Below, in pieces: positions 16,503-25,469 of a DNA stretch of 64,000 nt. The position numbers were made by a program, and so were the translations under genes. Numbering within the stretch: position 1 is the stretch's first letter; each line of letters starts with the position of its first letter. Below the pieces are notes generated by a model, which worked only from the letters and a program-made list of their open reading frames with translations, had not been told where the DNA came from and made no database searches. The stretch spans positions 295,235 to 359,234 of the forward strand of contig CAVXIT010000003.1 of assembly GCA_963761985.1 (NCBI GenBank), given 5' to 3'. This stretch comes from JACCTH01 sp963761985. Lineage in GTDB: Bacteria; Actinomycetota; Acidimicrobiia; Spongiisociales; ZC4RG35.

Positions 16503-18337
16503 AGATCACCTTTGTTCAACTGCGTCTCGCCGACACGATGACGGCGACTCTGGCCGACACCCGCCGCCATGAAGGCACGACGGTCATTGAGCTCGGCGAG
16601 GAAGCAGCGATCGTTCCAACCCTCGAGGGCGGTCTCCTCCCGATTGGAAAGTCCCCGGCCATGGCCGCAATGGTCGTCGCCGTGGGGGAGCCGGCCGCAG
16701 TGCCGAGCTGGCGCCTGACAATCGACGCCGGGCAGGAAACGTTCGAAACGATCCTCGACGACGTTGCCCGGCGTCAGCCGGCGTTCCTGCGCAGTGGACG
16801 AAAGCGGGTCGCCGAACTGAGTCGAATTGTCAGGCTTCCCGCGATCACAACGCGCCTGTCGGTGTTCGTGGACAGCATCGAAGCCGCGCTCGAGGCTGTG
16901 GCGCAAGGAGCAGACGACCTCATTCTTCGAGATTGGGATTTCGACTTGGTCGGAGAGCTCCGCCAAACACTCGCACCTCACAATCTGGTCGAGCGGGGAC
17001 CATTTCCGTTGGAGCTTTCGATCGACGTGTTGCGAGAGGAGCTGCCGGACCGCATCTTCACGACCTGGCTTCACCAGACCGATGGGACTGGAGCCATTCG
17101 GCCGCGCACGGGTTGGGCGCCGGGTAAAGAGGAGACGCCTCCGGTGCCTCCTCGCCGGCTTTCGGCGCAATGGCTGGATTCACTCTGGGTGGACTCAGCC
17201 GGGCCGGCCGAAATCTCGGGTGCAGGTGATCTGGCCCCGGTGCTCGAACGGTCACTGGGAGGTGAGCCACCGACGAGAAATGAAATCGAGGCGCTCTTTG
17301 CCGCACGCGGGGAACAGGTCGAGGCGATCGCCTGGACCGCCGACCAGCTAAGGCAGCGAGCGGTGGGCGACACCGTCACGTACGTGATCAATCGAAATAT
17401 CAACTACACGAACCAGTGCTACTTCCGCTGTGGGTTCTGTGCATTCTCGAAAGGGCCGCGCAGCCTCAACCTGCGAGAGGATCCGTATTTGATTCCGCTC
17501 GAGGGCATCGTCGGATTGGCGGAGGAAGCCTGGGAGCGGGGAGCAAGCGAAGTCACACTCCAGGGTGGGATCCATCCTCAATTCACCGGCGACTTCTATG
17601 CAGAAGTGGTTGAAGGCATCAAAGCCCGGCTGCCAGAGATGCACATCCACGGGTTCACTCCACTCGAGATCTGGCAAGGAGCTGAGACACTTGGAGTTTC
17701 GGTCCGCTCGTTCCTCACCCGTCTGCGGGACGCGGGCCTCGGCAGCTTGCCCGGCACCGCGGCCGAGGTGCTTGACGACGATGTCCGCGTGCACCTCTGC
17801 CCGGACAAGATTCGCAGCTCGCAATGGGCCGAAGTGATGATTACTGCCCACGAGCTCGGCCTGCGGGCGACCGCGACATTGATGTTTGGACATATCGACT
17901 ATCCGGCGGCCTGGGCGAATCATCTCGAGGTGATCCGGGAGATCCAACGGCGCACTGGAGGATTCACCGAGTTTGTCCCTCTGCCGTTCGTCCACATGGG
18001 CGCCCCGATCTATTTGCGAGGCCAGAGCCGTCCGGGTCCGACCTGGGACGAGGTAGTGCTTGTCCATTCGGTGGCGCGTATCGCTTTCGATGGTTTGATC
18101 CCCAACATCCAGGCCTCGTGGGTGAAGCTGGGACTCGACGGCGGGGCGCGGCTTCTGGATGCCGGCTGTAACGACCTCGGTGGAACCTTGATGGGAGAGA
18201 TCATCACCCGCTCAGCGGGAGCGGCTCATGGCCAGGAGGTCACGCCCGCGGAGTTCATCGCCACCATCGAGGGAGCGGACCGAATGCCCGCTCTTCGCAA
18301 CACGACGTATCAGTTGATCACTTCAGCAATCAGGTGA
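16499..18337 (+). CDS. cofH: F420 synthesis protein CofH with large N-terminal extension
   Basis: 612 residues from the ATG overlapping the cofG stop. The C-terminal part is CofH: VGDTVTYVINRNINYTNQC leads into CYFRCGFC (radical SAM Cys cluster starting at Cys307), then LQGGIHPQ, HIHGFTPLE, GSLPGTAAE and the LGGTLMGE motif. CofH joins tyrosine to the ribityl uracil precursor before CofG closes the ring. CofH proteins normally have about 60-70 residues before the cluster; this one has about 240 more. That extension (1 to about 240) contains alternating strands and helices and a segment SIEAALEAVAQGADDLILRD reminiscent of TIM-barrel proteins, but I do not recognise it. It converges on the DUF4032 gene with an eight-base overlap. 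Confidence 0.9.
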   Translation: MKITFVQLRLADTMTATLADTRRHEGTTVIELGEEAAIVPTLEGGLLPIGKSPAMAAMVVAVGEPAAVPSWRLTIDAGQETFETILDDVARRQPAFLRSGRKRVAELSRIVRLPAITTRLSVFVDSIEAALEAVAQGADDLILRDWDFDLVGELRQTLAPHNLVERGPFPLELSIDVLREELPDRIFTTWLHQTDGTGAIRPRTGWAPGKEETPPVPPRRLSAQWLDSLWVDSAGPAEISGAGDLAPVLERSLGGEPPTRNEIEALFAARGEQVEAIAWTADQLRQRAVGDTVTYVINRNINYTNQCYFRCGFCAFSKGPRSLNLREDPYLIPLEGIVGLAEEAWERGASEVTLQGGIHPQFTGDFYAEVVEGIKARLPEMHIHGFTPLEIWQGAETLGVSVRSFLTRLRDAGLGSLPGTAAEVLDDDVRVHLCPDKIRSSQWAEVMITAHELGLRATATLMFGHIDYPAAWANHLEVIREIQRRTGGFTEFVPLPFVHMGAPIYLRGQSRPGPTWDEVVLVHSVARIAFDGLIPNIQASWVKLGLDGGARLLDAGCNDLGGTLMGEIITRSAGAAHGQEVTPAEFIATIEGADRMPALRNTTYQLITSAIR

Positions 18338-19607
18338 TCACGGCCGAGTTCAGCGGATATCCGGGACGGCCGGCGGTCAACCAATCCTCATAGGCCTCCT
18401 CGGTTGTGACGTCTCGCTTCTGAACCGAGGCCAGTACGTAGCGGTGATGAAGGATGTCGGTATAAGCCTGAATTGGATCAGCGAGATCCTTCTGGGCCGT
18501 GAGCTTGGCCATCATCGGCTCGAAGCGGTTGGCGCGCCAGCGGATCGCATTGGTGGCCTTGGTCGTAGCATCGGCTTCACCGCTGAAGAAATGAACGTCA
18601 GCCAGAATGGCTCGGGCCTGATTCTCGAGGGCATCGATGCCGGTCAGGGACTTGAGCCGGTTGCGATGGAAGTTACGACCCCCAACTCGAACCTTGATCA
18701 ACATCTCGGAGGTGTCGTCGTTGGACGGCAGGAGGTCAACTTCTTCAACGTCGAAGCCCAGCCGATTGATTCTCTCGACTCGTTCGGTGATCAGATACCG
18801 CTCGTCGGAATTGATCGTCACTGTTTCTCCGAGCTCCGCCCAAAGGTTGTGATAGCGATCGGCGATGTCGAAGCCGAGGTCGAAGTCGGCCAGATCGACA
18901 TCGACTCCAGCCTCCGCGGCGATGTCGGCCATTCCTCCGGCGACGTTTTCGATCATGAGCTCGATGTCTTCCTGGCGCTTGCCATCGGTGAGCCCGTCCT
19001 CGTAGATGCGGGCCGTTTCGGCGTCCACCATGATCGTTTCAATCGCCTCGGCGTCGAACCGGTAGAGCACGTTGGAAAGACTGCAGTCTCCCCAAAAGCA
19101 GCCGGCGACATGCAACTCGACCAACAGGCCGGCGAAAGCGTCGAGCATCTGGTTGCGACGCAGGCCGAATCCCGGAGCGCGATCACCAGCCGTGACTTCG
19201 TTGGCGTCGTTGACCGCGGCCATGCCTCCGGCCAACAACTCGCGGTAAGAGAAGGAGAAAGGCTCGTAGGCCGTGATGAGCGCAGCCGACATCTCTTCCC
19301 CGGGGTCGTTGGTCCGTCGCTCGACGAGACCCACCGCCTCGACCGCCGGCGCCCCCACGGCCTCGAGCCCACGGAGAATCGTGTAATCGTTCTCAGCCAG
19401 CTGTGCGCTCAACTCTTTGACGACGTAGACCCCCTGCGGATAGGAGAGAAAGCGAACCTCGTGCCGGCTGATCCCCTTCGGAAGGTCGAGCATGTTGGGC
19501 AGCGTCCAATTCGGCAGCGGTCGCGACCAGGGCAGATCGAGGAAGTCAGGGTGTCCGGGACGAATCGTTAGCTGCGGCGGCACCTTGTCACGAGCCCCGG
19601 AACGCAA
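18330..19607 (-). CDS. DUF4032 protein with kinase-like N-terminal domain
   Basis: 425 residues from TTG 19607; a GTG at 19583 would avoid the 20-base overlap with lhr and is an equal candidate. The N-terminal part resembles a Kdo/WaaP-type kinase fold: a Lys in GVYVVKEL, a catalytic-loop-like FWGDCSLSNVLYR and a metal-binding IMVDAETA. The C-terminal part is the DUF4032 region (VGGRNFHRNRLKSLTGIDA and following). The family is widespread in Actinobacteria with no established role; phosphorylation of an envelope or soluble substrate is an inference. It lies directly downstream of the lhr helicase gene, so they are probably cotranscribed. Confidence 0.85.
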   Translation of the reverse strand: MRSGARDKVPPQLTIRPGHPDFLDLPWSRPLPNWTLPNMLDLPKGISRHEVRFLSYPQGVYVVKELSAQLAENDYTILRGLEAVGAPAVEAVGLVERRTNDPGEEMSAALITAYEPFSFSYRELLAGGMAAVNDANEVTAGDRAPGFGLRRNQMLDAFAGLLVELHVAGCFWGDCSLSNVLYRFDAEAIETIMVDAETARIYEDGLTDGKRQEDIELMIENVAGGMADIAAEAGVDVDLADFDLGFDIADRYHNLWAELGETVTINSDERYLITERVERINRLGFDVEEVDLLPSNDDTSEMLIKVRVGGRNFHRNRLKSLTGIDALENQARAILADVHFFSGEADATTKATNAIRWRANRFEPMMAKLTAQKDLADPIQAYTDILHHRYVLASVQKRDVTTEEAYEDWLTAGRPGYPLNSAVIT

Positions 19608-22600
19608 GACCCTTCAGGGCGGGGACAAAGCCCCACTCGGTCAGGGTCGCCCCGAATGACGATTGCGAAGCGGGGACGTTGTCGATCTCCTCGATGAGGA
19701 GTCGTCGCCTTCTGAGAGCGATTGCGGCCAGCTCGCGCGCGATCTCGCCTTCGGGTTCGGCGAAGAGATACAGCCTCCTCCCGCCGCGGTCGAGGTAGGC
19801 CAGAAGCTCACCGTTGCCCATGATGATGTAAGCGCCAGCGGTCCGCAGCAGTCGGGTCGCGGTCTCGGGCCAGGGGAGGATGGTGCCGAAGGGGTTGGCC
19901 GGGTCGGTTGCAGCCAACCCGACAACGTCTTGTTTCAGCTGACCTCGCAAACGATCGACAGCGCCGGCGAGAGCGAATTGGGCTCCCCCCAATCCTTCGA
20001 CGAAGTACCCGCGGCGAACCCGTCCGACCTCTTCCATCCGGGTGAACACGGGATAGAGCGCCGTCCAGCCACCCGGGATACCTTCGGCGGCGACGTGGGA
20101 TCTCGTCACGACTCCATAGCGGTCGAGCAGCTGTGAGGCCCAGGCGGTGGCGAACGTGGTCGGGTCGGTGGGAGTGACGCGGATCGCAGACCAGCGACCC
20201 GAGGCGTGGGCCGGGAAGGAAGAGGTAAGCGGACGGCGGCCACCGGGGCGGCGCCCGCCACGGCTCGAGACGTAGGCGCGAAGCGGCACCAGCGTGTCGT
20301 TGGTGACAAGTCCCGCCCAGACAAGATCCCACAACGTTTCGAGCGCGGGCTCGGGATCGCCTCCGCCAGCGGCCTCGTACAGGTCGTGAAAGAAAGCGGC
20401 CCCGCCCGATCCGAGCGCGTCCAGCAGCTGTGTGTGTTGAGCCGAAAGCTCAAAGGCTGGGGTGACCGGCGAGTAGAGGGCGCCGAGCTGGGACCGTCGA
20501 TAGAGGGCGACCTTGCCATCCCTGCCACCGAGCGATCCCCGTCCGACCCAGACGAGCTCACCATTGAGCATTAGGCGATCCAGCCACGGACTGGGCTCGG
20601 CGCTTCGTTGTGAGAGGAGGTCGCGCTCGAGTACCGAAGCTGCGACCTCGTAGCCCTGGAGACGCGAGACGGCGTCGGCCAGCGAATCAACGCTGCGCGG
20701 GGGTTGTGAGCTGACCCCCTGCCACTGTGGGACGAACCGGGCAAGGGCTTTCGTCTCAACCGGCTCGATCTCTTCGCGCAGGACAGCGAGGCTGCGACGT
20801 TTGATCCGGCGGAGGACTTCGGCATCAATCCACTGATGGGCTCCGAAGCCCCCGGCCAGGACTCGTTCCTGGGAGGCCAGACGCTCGAGGACCATCGTCA
20901 CTACGGCCAGCGGAAGGCCGAGCGCCCCCGCGACCGACTCCGCCGTGAACGGCCCATGGGTGCGGGCATAGCGCCCGACCAGGTCGGCCAGGGGGTCGGG
21001 CACCGGCTGTAAGAACGAGCCTGGGACGTTGAGCGGAGCCGGCACCCCGAGGCCGTCTCGCAAACGGGCCACATCCTCGATCGCCGCCAAACAATCACGA
21101 CCCCCCATTCGGACCTCGATCACACGCCTCTCAGCCAGGAGTTGGGCAATGGTGTCGGGAAACGAGACGAGGTCGCAGCGAACCTCGAGATCTTGCAGGG
21201 TCAGCGGTCCAAGATCTCGCAAAAGGTCGTGGACCCCATCGATTGTCGTCGCGCGCCGTTCGGGCGTGAGATGTTGGAGCTCAACTTCGATCATGGCCAG
21301 GATCTCAGGTGAGATCAGCTCGCGCAGGTCACCTTCCCCTAGGAGGCTGCGCAACAAGTCGCGATCGAGTGTCAGCGCCGATGCCCGGCGTTCGGCCGCA
21401 GGCAGATCGGCCTCGTAGAGAAACGCGGCGACGAAGGCGAAGAGAAGGGACGAGGCGAAAGGCGAGGCCGAGGAGGTTTCAACCTCGACGAGTCGAATCT
21501 TGCGGGAGCGGATGTCGGTCAGCACCTCGGTGAGCGAGGGCAGGTCGAAGTCTTCGGTCAGGATCTCTCGATACGTCTCGAGGATGATCGGGAAAGAGCC
21601 GAATTGGCGGGCGACCGCCAACAGGTCGGCCGCACGCCGTCGCTGCTGCCAGAGCGGAGTGCGGCTGCCGGGGCGGCGTCGGGGGAGGAGCAGAGCCCGC
21701 CCGGCAGCTTCGCGGAATCTCGCTGCAAAGAGCGCGGTGTCGGCGAGGTGCTCCTCCAACAGGGAACGCACTTCCTCCGGCTCGAGATTGAGTTCCTCGG
21801 ATCCGGGAACCTCATCGGCATCAGGAAAACGGAACGCGATCCCGTCATCGGCCCATATCACGTCGACGTCCCGGCCGTAGGTCGATCGCAGTTTCTGAGT
21901 GAGTGCCATCGCCCAGGGCGCATGCACCTTGGCCCCGAGTGGCGACAACAGCACCACTCGCCAGTCCCCGATTTCGTCGCGGAAGCGCTCGATGACAAGG
22001 GTGGTGTCACTGGGCAGGACGCCGGTCGCCTCTTTTTCCTCGGTGATGTAGCTGCTGAGGTTTTGCGCGGCCAGCTCGTCGAGTTGATATTCGGTCTGGA
22101 GCATCCGCACTGGGTCGTTATGTTCTGCGAGCTCTGTCAGAAACTGTCCGATCTTGCGGCCGGTGGCGATCGGGCGGCCCGGGGCATCGCCCTTCCAGAA
22201 GGGGACCTTGGCGGCCGGGACTCCGGGAGCAGGAACTACCTGGACCTTCTCGGGTCCAATTTCGGTCACCCGCCAGGTGGAGGTTCCGAGAACGAACACG
22301 TCCCCCACTCTCGATTCGTACACCATTTCTTCGTCGAGCTCACCCACGCGGCTCCCGTCCGGGAGGACGACCCGAAAGAGCCCCCTGTCGGGAATAGTGC
22401 CGGCATTGGCGATCGCCAGCTGGCGCGCTCCCGGTCTCGCCGTCACGGTTCCCTCGAGGCGGTCCCAATTGACCCGCGGCCGCAAGTCCGCCAGCAAGTC
22501 AGAGGGGTAAAGCCCGGCGAGCATGTCGAGGGTGGCGTCGAAAACGGCCCGGGTCAGCTCCGAGTAGGGGCGGGCGCGCCGGACGAGATCGTAAAGATCG

Positions 22601-23928
22601 TCGGCCTGGCGAGGCGCCATGGCCACGGCCGCCACGAGCTGTTGGGACATGACGTCAAGAGGATTGCGGGGGATGATCGTCGTCTCGATTTCGCCGTCGA
22701 CCATTTGCTTGCCCACCACGGTCGCAACCAGCAAATCCCCGCGGAACTTCGGAAAGATCCTCGCCCGGCTCTCGCCTCCCACCTGATGGCCGGAACGTCC
22801 CACACGTTGGAGTCCGGAAGCCACCGACACGGGGGCCTCGACCTGTATGACCAGATCGACTGAACCCATGTCGATGCCGAGCTCCAGACTTGACGTGGCG
22901 ACGACGGCTTTGAGCTCGCCCCGTTTGAGAGACTCCTCGATCAAGACCCGTTGCTCGCGGGACACCGAGCCGTGATGAGCGCGAGCGAGCTCGGTACCCG
23001 CGAGCTCATTGAGCTGGGCGCAGATCCGTTCAGCGAGCCGGCGGGAGTTGGCAAAAACGATGGTCGAGCGGTGGTTCTCGATCAATTCGAGAATCTCGGG
23101 ATAAATGGCCGGCCAGATCGAAGGAACCCGTTGGACTTCGGGGTCGAGAGGGTCAGGAGCAGGGCCGGTGGGCTCGGTCATATCCTCGACGGGCACCACC
23201 ACCTCGAGATCGAGTGGCCGATGGCCAGGAGCGTCCGCCACCACCACCGGCCGAGGCCGGTAGGTCCCATCGACTATGACCCCTCCCCCGAGAAACTCGG
23301 CGATGGTGGAAAGCGGCCGTTGCGTGGCTGAAAGGCCGATGCGCTGAGGCGCCACCCGGGCAATTTCCTCAAGACGTTCGAGGGAAATCGCCAGGTGGGC
23401 GCCGCGCTTTTGTCCCGCCACCGCATGGATTTCGTCGAGGATCACCCATTCGACGCTGGCCAGGACCTTGCGGGCCTCTGACGTCAGGAGGAGAAAGAGC
23501 GACTCGGGGGTGGTGATGAGGATGTCAGGCGGGTTCCGCTGCATCTTCTGTCGTTCCTGGGAGGGGGTGTCGCCTGTGCGGAGAAAGGTGGCGAGGTTGG
23601 GCAGCTCGGGTTGACCGAGGCGCAGCGCAGCGTGCCGGATCCCAGCTAGAGGTGCGCGCAGGTTCCGGTCGACGTCATAGGCGAGCGCCTTCATCGGCGA
23701 TACATAAAGCACCCGGCAGCGTTCATCCTTAGGAGGACGTGGCTCGTGCAATAGGCGGTCGAGCACCCAGAGGAAAGCCGCCAGCGTCTTGCCCGATCCC
23801 GTGGGGGCATGGATCAGGGTGTGGTGCCCGTCGGCGATCGCTTTCCATCCGGATTCTTGCGCCGCAGTGGGCGCTGGAAAGGACGCCCGAAACCACGCCG
23901 TCGTGGCGGGTTGAAAGATTTGATCCAC
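19588..23928 (-). CDS. lhr: Lhr family ATP-dependent DNA helicase
   Basis: 1446 residues, close to full-length mycobacterial Lhr (about 1500). Motifs in order: Walker A APTGSGKTL (about 40-48), Ia, DEIH in VILDEIHAVAG, motif III SATQRP, motif IV TIVFANSRRLAERI, and motif VI LQRVGRSGHQ, followed by the Lhr winged-helix/beta-barrel core and a long C-terminal domain. Lhr is a 3'-to-5' single-stranded-DNA translocase and RNA:DNA helicase, often induced by DNA damage. No LexA box is visible upstream. Its start follows the HD-GYP stop by nine bases in the same direction, and DUF4032 overlaps its end. Confidence 0.95.
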   Translation of the reverse strand: MDQIFQPATTAWFRASFPAPTAAQESGWKAIADGHHTLIHAPTGSGKTLAAFLWVLDRLLHEPRPPKDERCRVLYVSPMKALAYDVDRNLRAPLAGIRHAALRLGQPELPNLATFLRTGDTPSQERQKMQRNPPDILITTPESLFLLLTSEARKVLASVEWVILDEIHAVAGQKRGAHLAISLERLEEIARVAPQRIGLSATQRPLSTIAEFLGGGVIVDGTYRPRPVVVADAPGHRPLDLEVVVPVEDMTEPTGPAPDPLDPEVQRVPSIWPAIYPEILELIENHRSTIVFANSRRLAERICAQLNELAGTELARAHHGSVSREQRVLIEESLKRGELKAVVATSSLELGIDMGSVDLVIQVEAPVSVASGLQRVGRSGHQVGGESRARIFPKFRGDLLVATVVGKQMVDGEIETTIIPRNPLDVMSQQLVAAVAMAPRQADDLYDLVRRARPYSELTRAVFDATLDMLAGLYPSDLLADLRPRVNWDRLEGTVTARPGARQLAIANAGTIPDRGLFRVVLPDGSRVGELDEEMVYESRVGDVFVLGTSTWRVTEIGPEKVQVVPAPGVPAAKVPFWKGDAPGRPIATGRKIGQFLTELAEHNDPVRMLQTEYQLDELAAQNLSSYITEEKEATGVLPSDTTLVIERFRDEIGDWRVVLLSPLGAKVHAPWAMALTQKLRSTYGRDVDVIWADDGIAFRFPDADEVPGSEELNLEPEEVRSLLEEHLADTALFAARFREAAGRALLLPRRRPGSRTPLWQQRRRAADLLAVARQFGSFPIILETYREILTEDFDLPSLTEVLTDIRSRKIRLVEVETSSASPFASSLLFAFVAAFLYEADLPAAERRASALTLDRDLLRSLLGEGDLRELISPEILAMIEVELQHLTPERRATTIDGVHDLLRDLGPLTLQDLEVRCDLVSFPDTIAQLLAERRVIEVRMGGRDCLAAIEDVARLRDGLGVPAPLNVPGSFLQPVPDPLADLVGRYARTHGPFTAESVAGALGLPLAVVTMVLERLASQERVLAGGFGAHQWIDAEVLRRIKRRSLAVLREEIEPVETKALARFVPQWQGVSSQPPRSVDSLADAVSRLQGYEVAASVLERDLLSQRSAEPSPWLDRLMLNGELVWVGRGSLGGRDGKVALYRRSQLGALYSPVTPAFELSAQHTQLLDALGSGGAAFFHDLYEAAGGGDPEPALETLWDLVWAGLVTNDTLVPLRAYVSSRGGRRPGGRRPLTSSFPAHASGRWSAIRVTPTDPTTFATAWASQLLDRYGVVTRSHVAAEGIPGGWTALYPVFTRMEEVGRVRRGYFVEGLGGAQFALAGAVDRLRGQLKQDVVGLAATDPANPFGTILPWPETATRLLRTAGAYIIMGNGELLAYLDRGGRRLYLFAEPEGEIARELAAIALRRRRLLIEEIDNVPASQSSFGATLTEWGFVPALKGLAFRGS

Positions 23929-23937
23929 GCCCGAACC

Positions 23938-24537
23938 CTAGGTCGGGGCTAGGACTTCTTTCATCGGGGCAGGCTTCGGCGGCAGATCGCCGCGTTCAGT
24001 GATGGCCAGGAACGCCTCCACCACAATCGGGTCGAACTGGGTCCCGGAGTTGACGACGATTTCGTTGATGGCGTACTCAACCGGCAACGCCGCCTGGTAG
24101 GCGCGGTTGCTGGTGATGGCATCGAAAGCGTCGGCGACGAGGACGATCCGGCTGAGGAGAGGGATCTTTTCGCCGGCGAGGCCGAACGGGTACCCGAAGC
24201 CGTCGTAACGCTCATGGTGATAGAGGATGGCCTCGGCGATCCGGCGGTCGAACTTTTGGGCGATCATGGCGTAACCGATTTCGGGATGGCGGCGCATATG
24301 ATCCCGTTCCATGTCGTCTAGCGGTCCGGGCTTGGCGAGCACGGCAGGGTCGATGTGAATCTTGCCGACATCGTGGAGGATGCCAACGAGGGAAAGCCGC
24401 TTGACGTCTTCCGTTTCGAGATTCATCTCTTTGCCGATAGCCAAGGAAAGATCGGCGACGCGATGAACATGCCCGTAGAGGTCGTCGACCACCCCCTTCA
24501 TGGCTTTGATCAAACTGTCGTCCAAGACATCTCCCAC
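23938..24537 (-). CDS. HD-GYP domain phosphodiesterase
   Basis: 199 residues comprising essentially a single HD-GYP domain. The HD dyad is in LHDVGK (residues 54-59) and the GYP motif is HHERYDGFGYP (107-117), with the downstream DAFDAITSNRAYQAAL segment typical of the family. Such proteins hydrolyse cyclic di-GMP or related dinucleotides using a bi- or trinuclear metal centre. No sensory, response-regulator or membrane domain is attached, so it is cytosolic and may be controlled at transcription; two tandem repeats lie upstream. It is followed nine bases later by lhr. Confidence 0.9.
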   Translation of the reverse strand: MGDVLDDSLIKAMKGVVDDLYGHVHRVADLSLAIGKEMNLETEDVKRLSLVGILHDVGKIHIDPAVLAKPGPLDDMERDHMRRHPEIGYAMIAQKFDRRIAEAILYHHERYDGFGYPFGLAGEKIPLLSRIVLVADAFDAITSNRAYQAALPVEYAINEIVVNSGTQFDPIVVEAFLAITERGDLPPKPAPMKEVLAPT

Positions 24538-24601
24538 TGGATAAATCCGAGAATCGAAAGGTTGCCCTAGCTAGCCAGCGCGGGCTATGGGTCTACGGTA
24601 T

Positions 24602-24633
24602 CACCACCCTAGGTGACTAGACACCACCCTGGG
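24602..24633. repeat. Tandem 12-base repeats upstream of the HD-GYP gene
   Basis: ACCACCCTAGGT (24603-24614) and ACCACCCTGGGT (24623-24634) are direct repeats whose starts are exactly 20 bases apart, two DNA turns. They lie 65-97 bases upstream of the HD-GYP start in a 152-base gap, a typical position for an activator bound on one face of the helix. I cannot name the regulator. The rest of the gap (24538-24601 and 24635-24689) shows no other feature. Confidence 0.45.
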
Positions 24634-24689
24634 TTGCCGGTCAAGGTGAAACCGCGGGCAAAATACCGTGAAATCCACGGTGCAGAGCC

Positions 24690-25469
24690 TTAGGTTTCGC
24701 TCTTGCCGAGCCGTTCGACGTAGTGGGCGACGGCCTCCTGATGGGCGTCGGTGTGATGGCTGATCGCCTGCAAAGCCGCTGAATACTCGAGAAATCCGTC
24801 GAGGTCCATGCTCCGGGCTTGCCGCAGCAGGCGTTTGGTGAGCCGGACCGAATGGCTGGGCTTCTGGGCAATCGAGGTAGCAAGCTCCTGGGCCCGGGCC
24901 ACGACATCGTCGGTCACCTCAAGCAGGATGCCAAGCCGGACCGCTTCCTCGGCGGCTACGGCCCGGCCAGTGAAGGAAAGCTCGGCGGCTCGTTGCCAGC
25001 CGAGCTGGCGGGCGAGGAGCCAGGCTCCGCCGTCTCCCGGAATGATGCCGAGATCAACGAATGAGTGGGAGAAGCGGGCGGCCGGCGAGCCCAGCCGCAG
25101 GTCGCAGCCGAGCACCAAATCGAACCCGGCGCCGACGGCCGGCCCGTTGACCGCAGCGATCGTGACCAGGTCAGTGTCAGCCAGGGTTCTGGTAAGCCGC
25201 TGGATGCTCGCCCGATAGCCCTCGAGGATCTCTTCGGGAGTTCCGGCAAAGAGCCCTTTCCTCGCGGCCATGTCCTTGATGTTGCCGCCTGCGGAGAATG
25301 CGGTGCCGGCGCCGGTTATCACGAGTGCCTGTGCCTCGGTGGCGGCCATTTCGATACTGCTGACGATGGCGTCGAGCATCTCGACCCCGGTCAACGCGTT
25401 GCGAGTCTCCGGCTCGTTGAGGACCAACAGCCCGACTCTGCTGTCGAGGGTGAGATCGGCTGCGCTCAC
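24690..25469 (-). CDS. Enoyl-CoA hydratase/isomerase family protein
   Basis: 259 residues from GTG 25469, which overlaps the btpA-like stop (GTGA); the open frame further upstream to 25835 is a shadow of that gene. Crotonase fold: the oxyanion motif AGGNIKDM, VNGPAVGAGFDLVLGCDL and the loop DLGIIPGDGGAWLL. Neither of the two Glu residues of classical enoyl-CoA hydratase is present (Asp in GAGFDL, a hydrophobic/Asp stretch in SFVDLG). The sequence is closer to PaaG-like isomerases, so an isomerase or other crotonase activity is more likely than hydration. It is last in a three-gene operon. Confidence 0.85.
   Translation of the reverse strand: MSAADLTLDSRVGLLVLNEPETRNALTGVEMLDAIVSSIEMAATEAQALVITGAGTAFSAGGNIKDMAARKGLFAGTPEEILEGYRASIQRLTRTLADTDLVTIAAVNGPAVGAGFDLVLGCDLRLGSPAARFSHSFVDLGIIPGDGGAWLLARQLGWQRAAELSFTGRAVAAEEAVRLGILLEVTDDVVARAQELATSIAQKPSHSVRLTKRLLRQARSMDLDGFLEYSAALQAISHHTDAHQEAVAHYVERLGKSET

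Noticed and set aside
18444..19571. 375-codon open frame on the plus strand
   Set aside because: It is antisense to the DUF4032 gene, whose protein is recognisable; the antisense product has no family features and reflects the G/C-rich codon pattern.
21604..22863. 419-codon open frame on the plus strand
   Set aside because: Lies wholly antisense to the lhr helicase gene, with low-complexity His/Gly/Asp-rich sequence typical of shadow frames.
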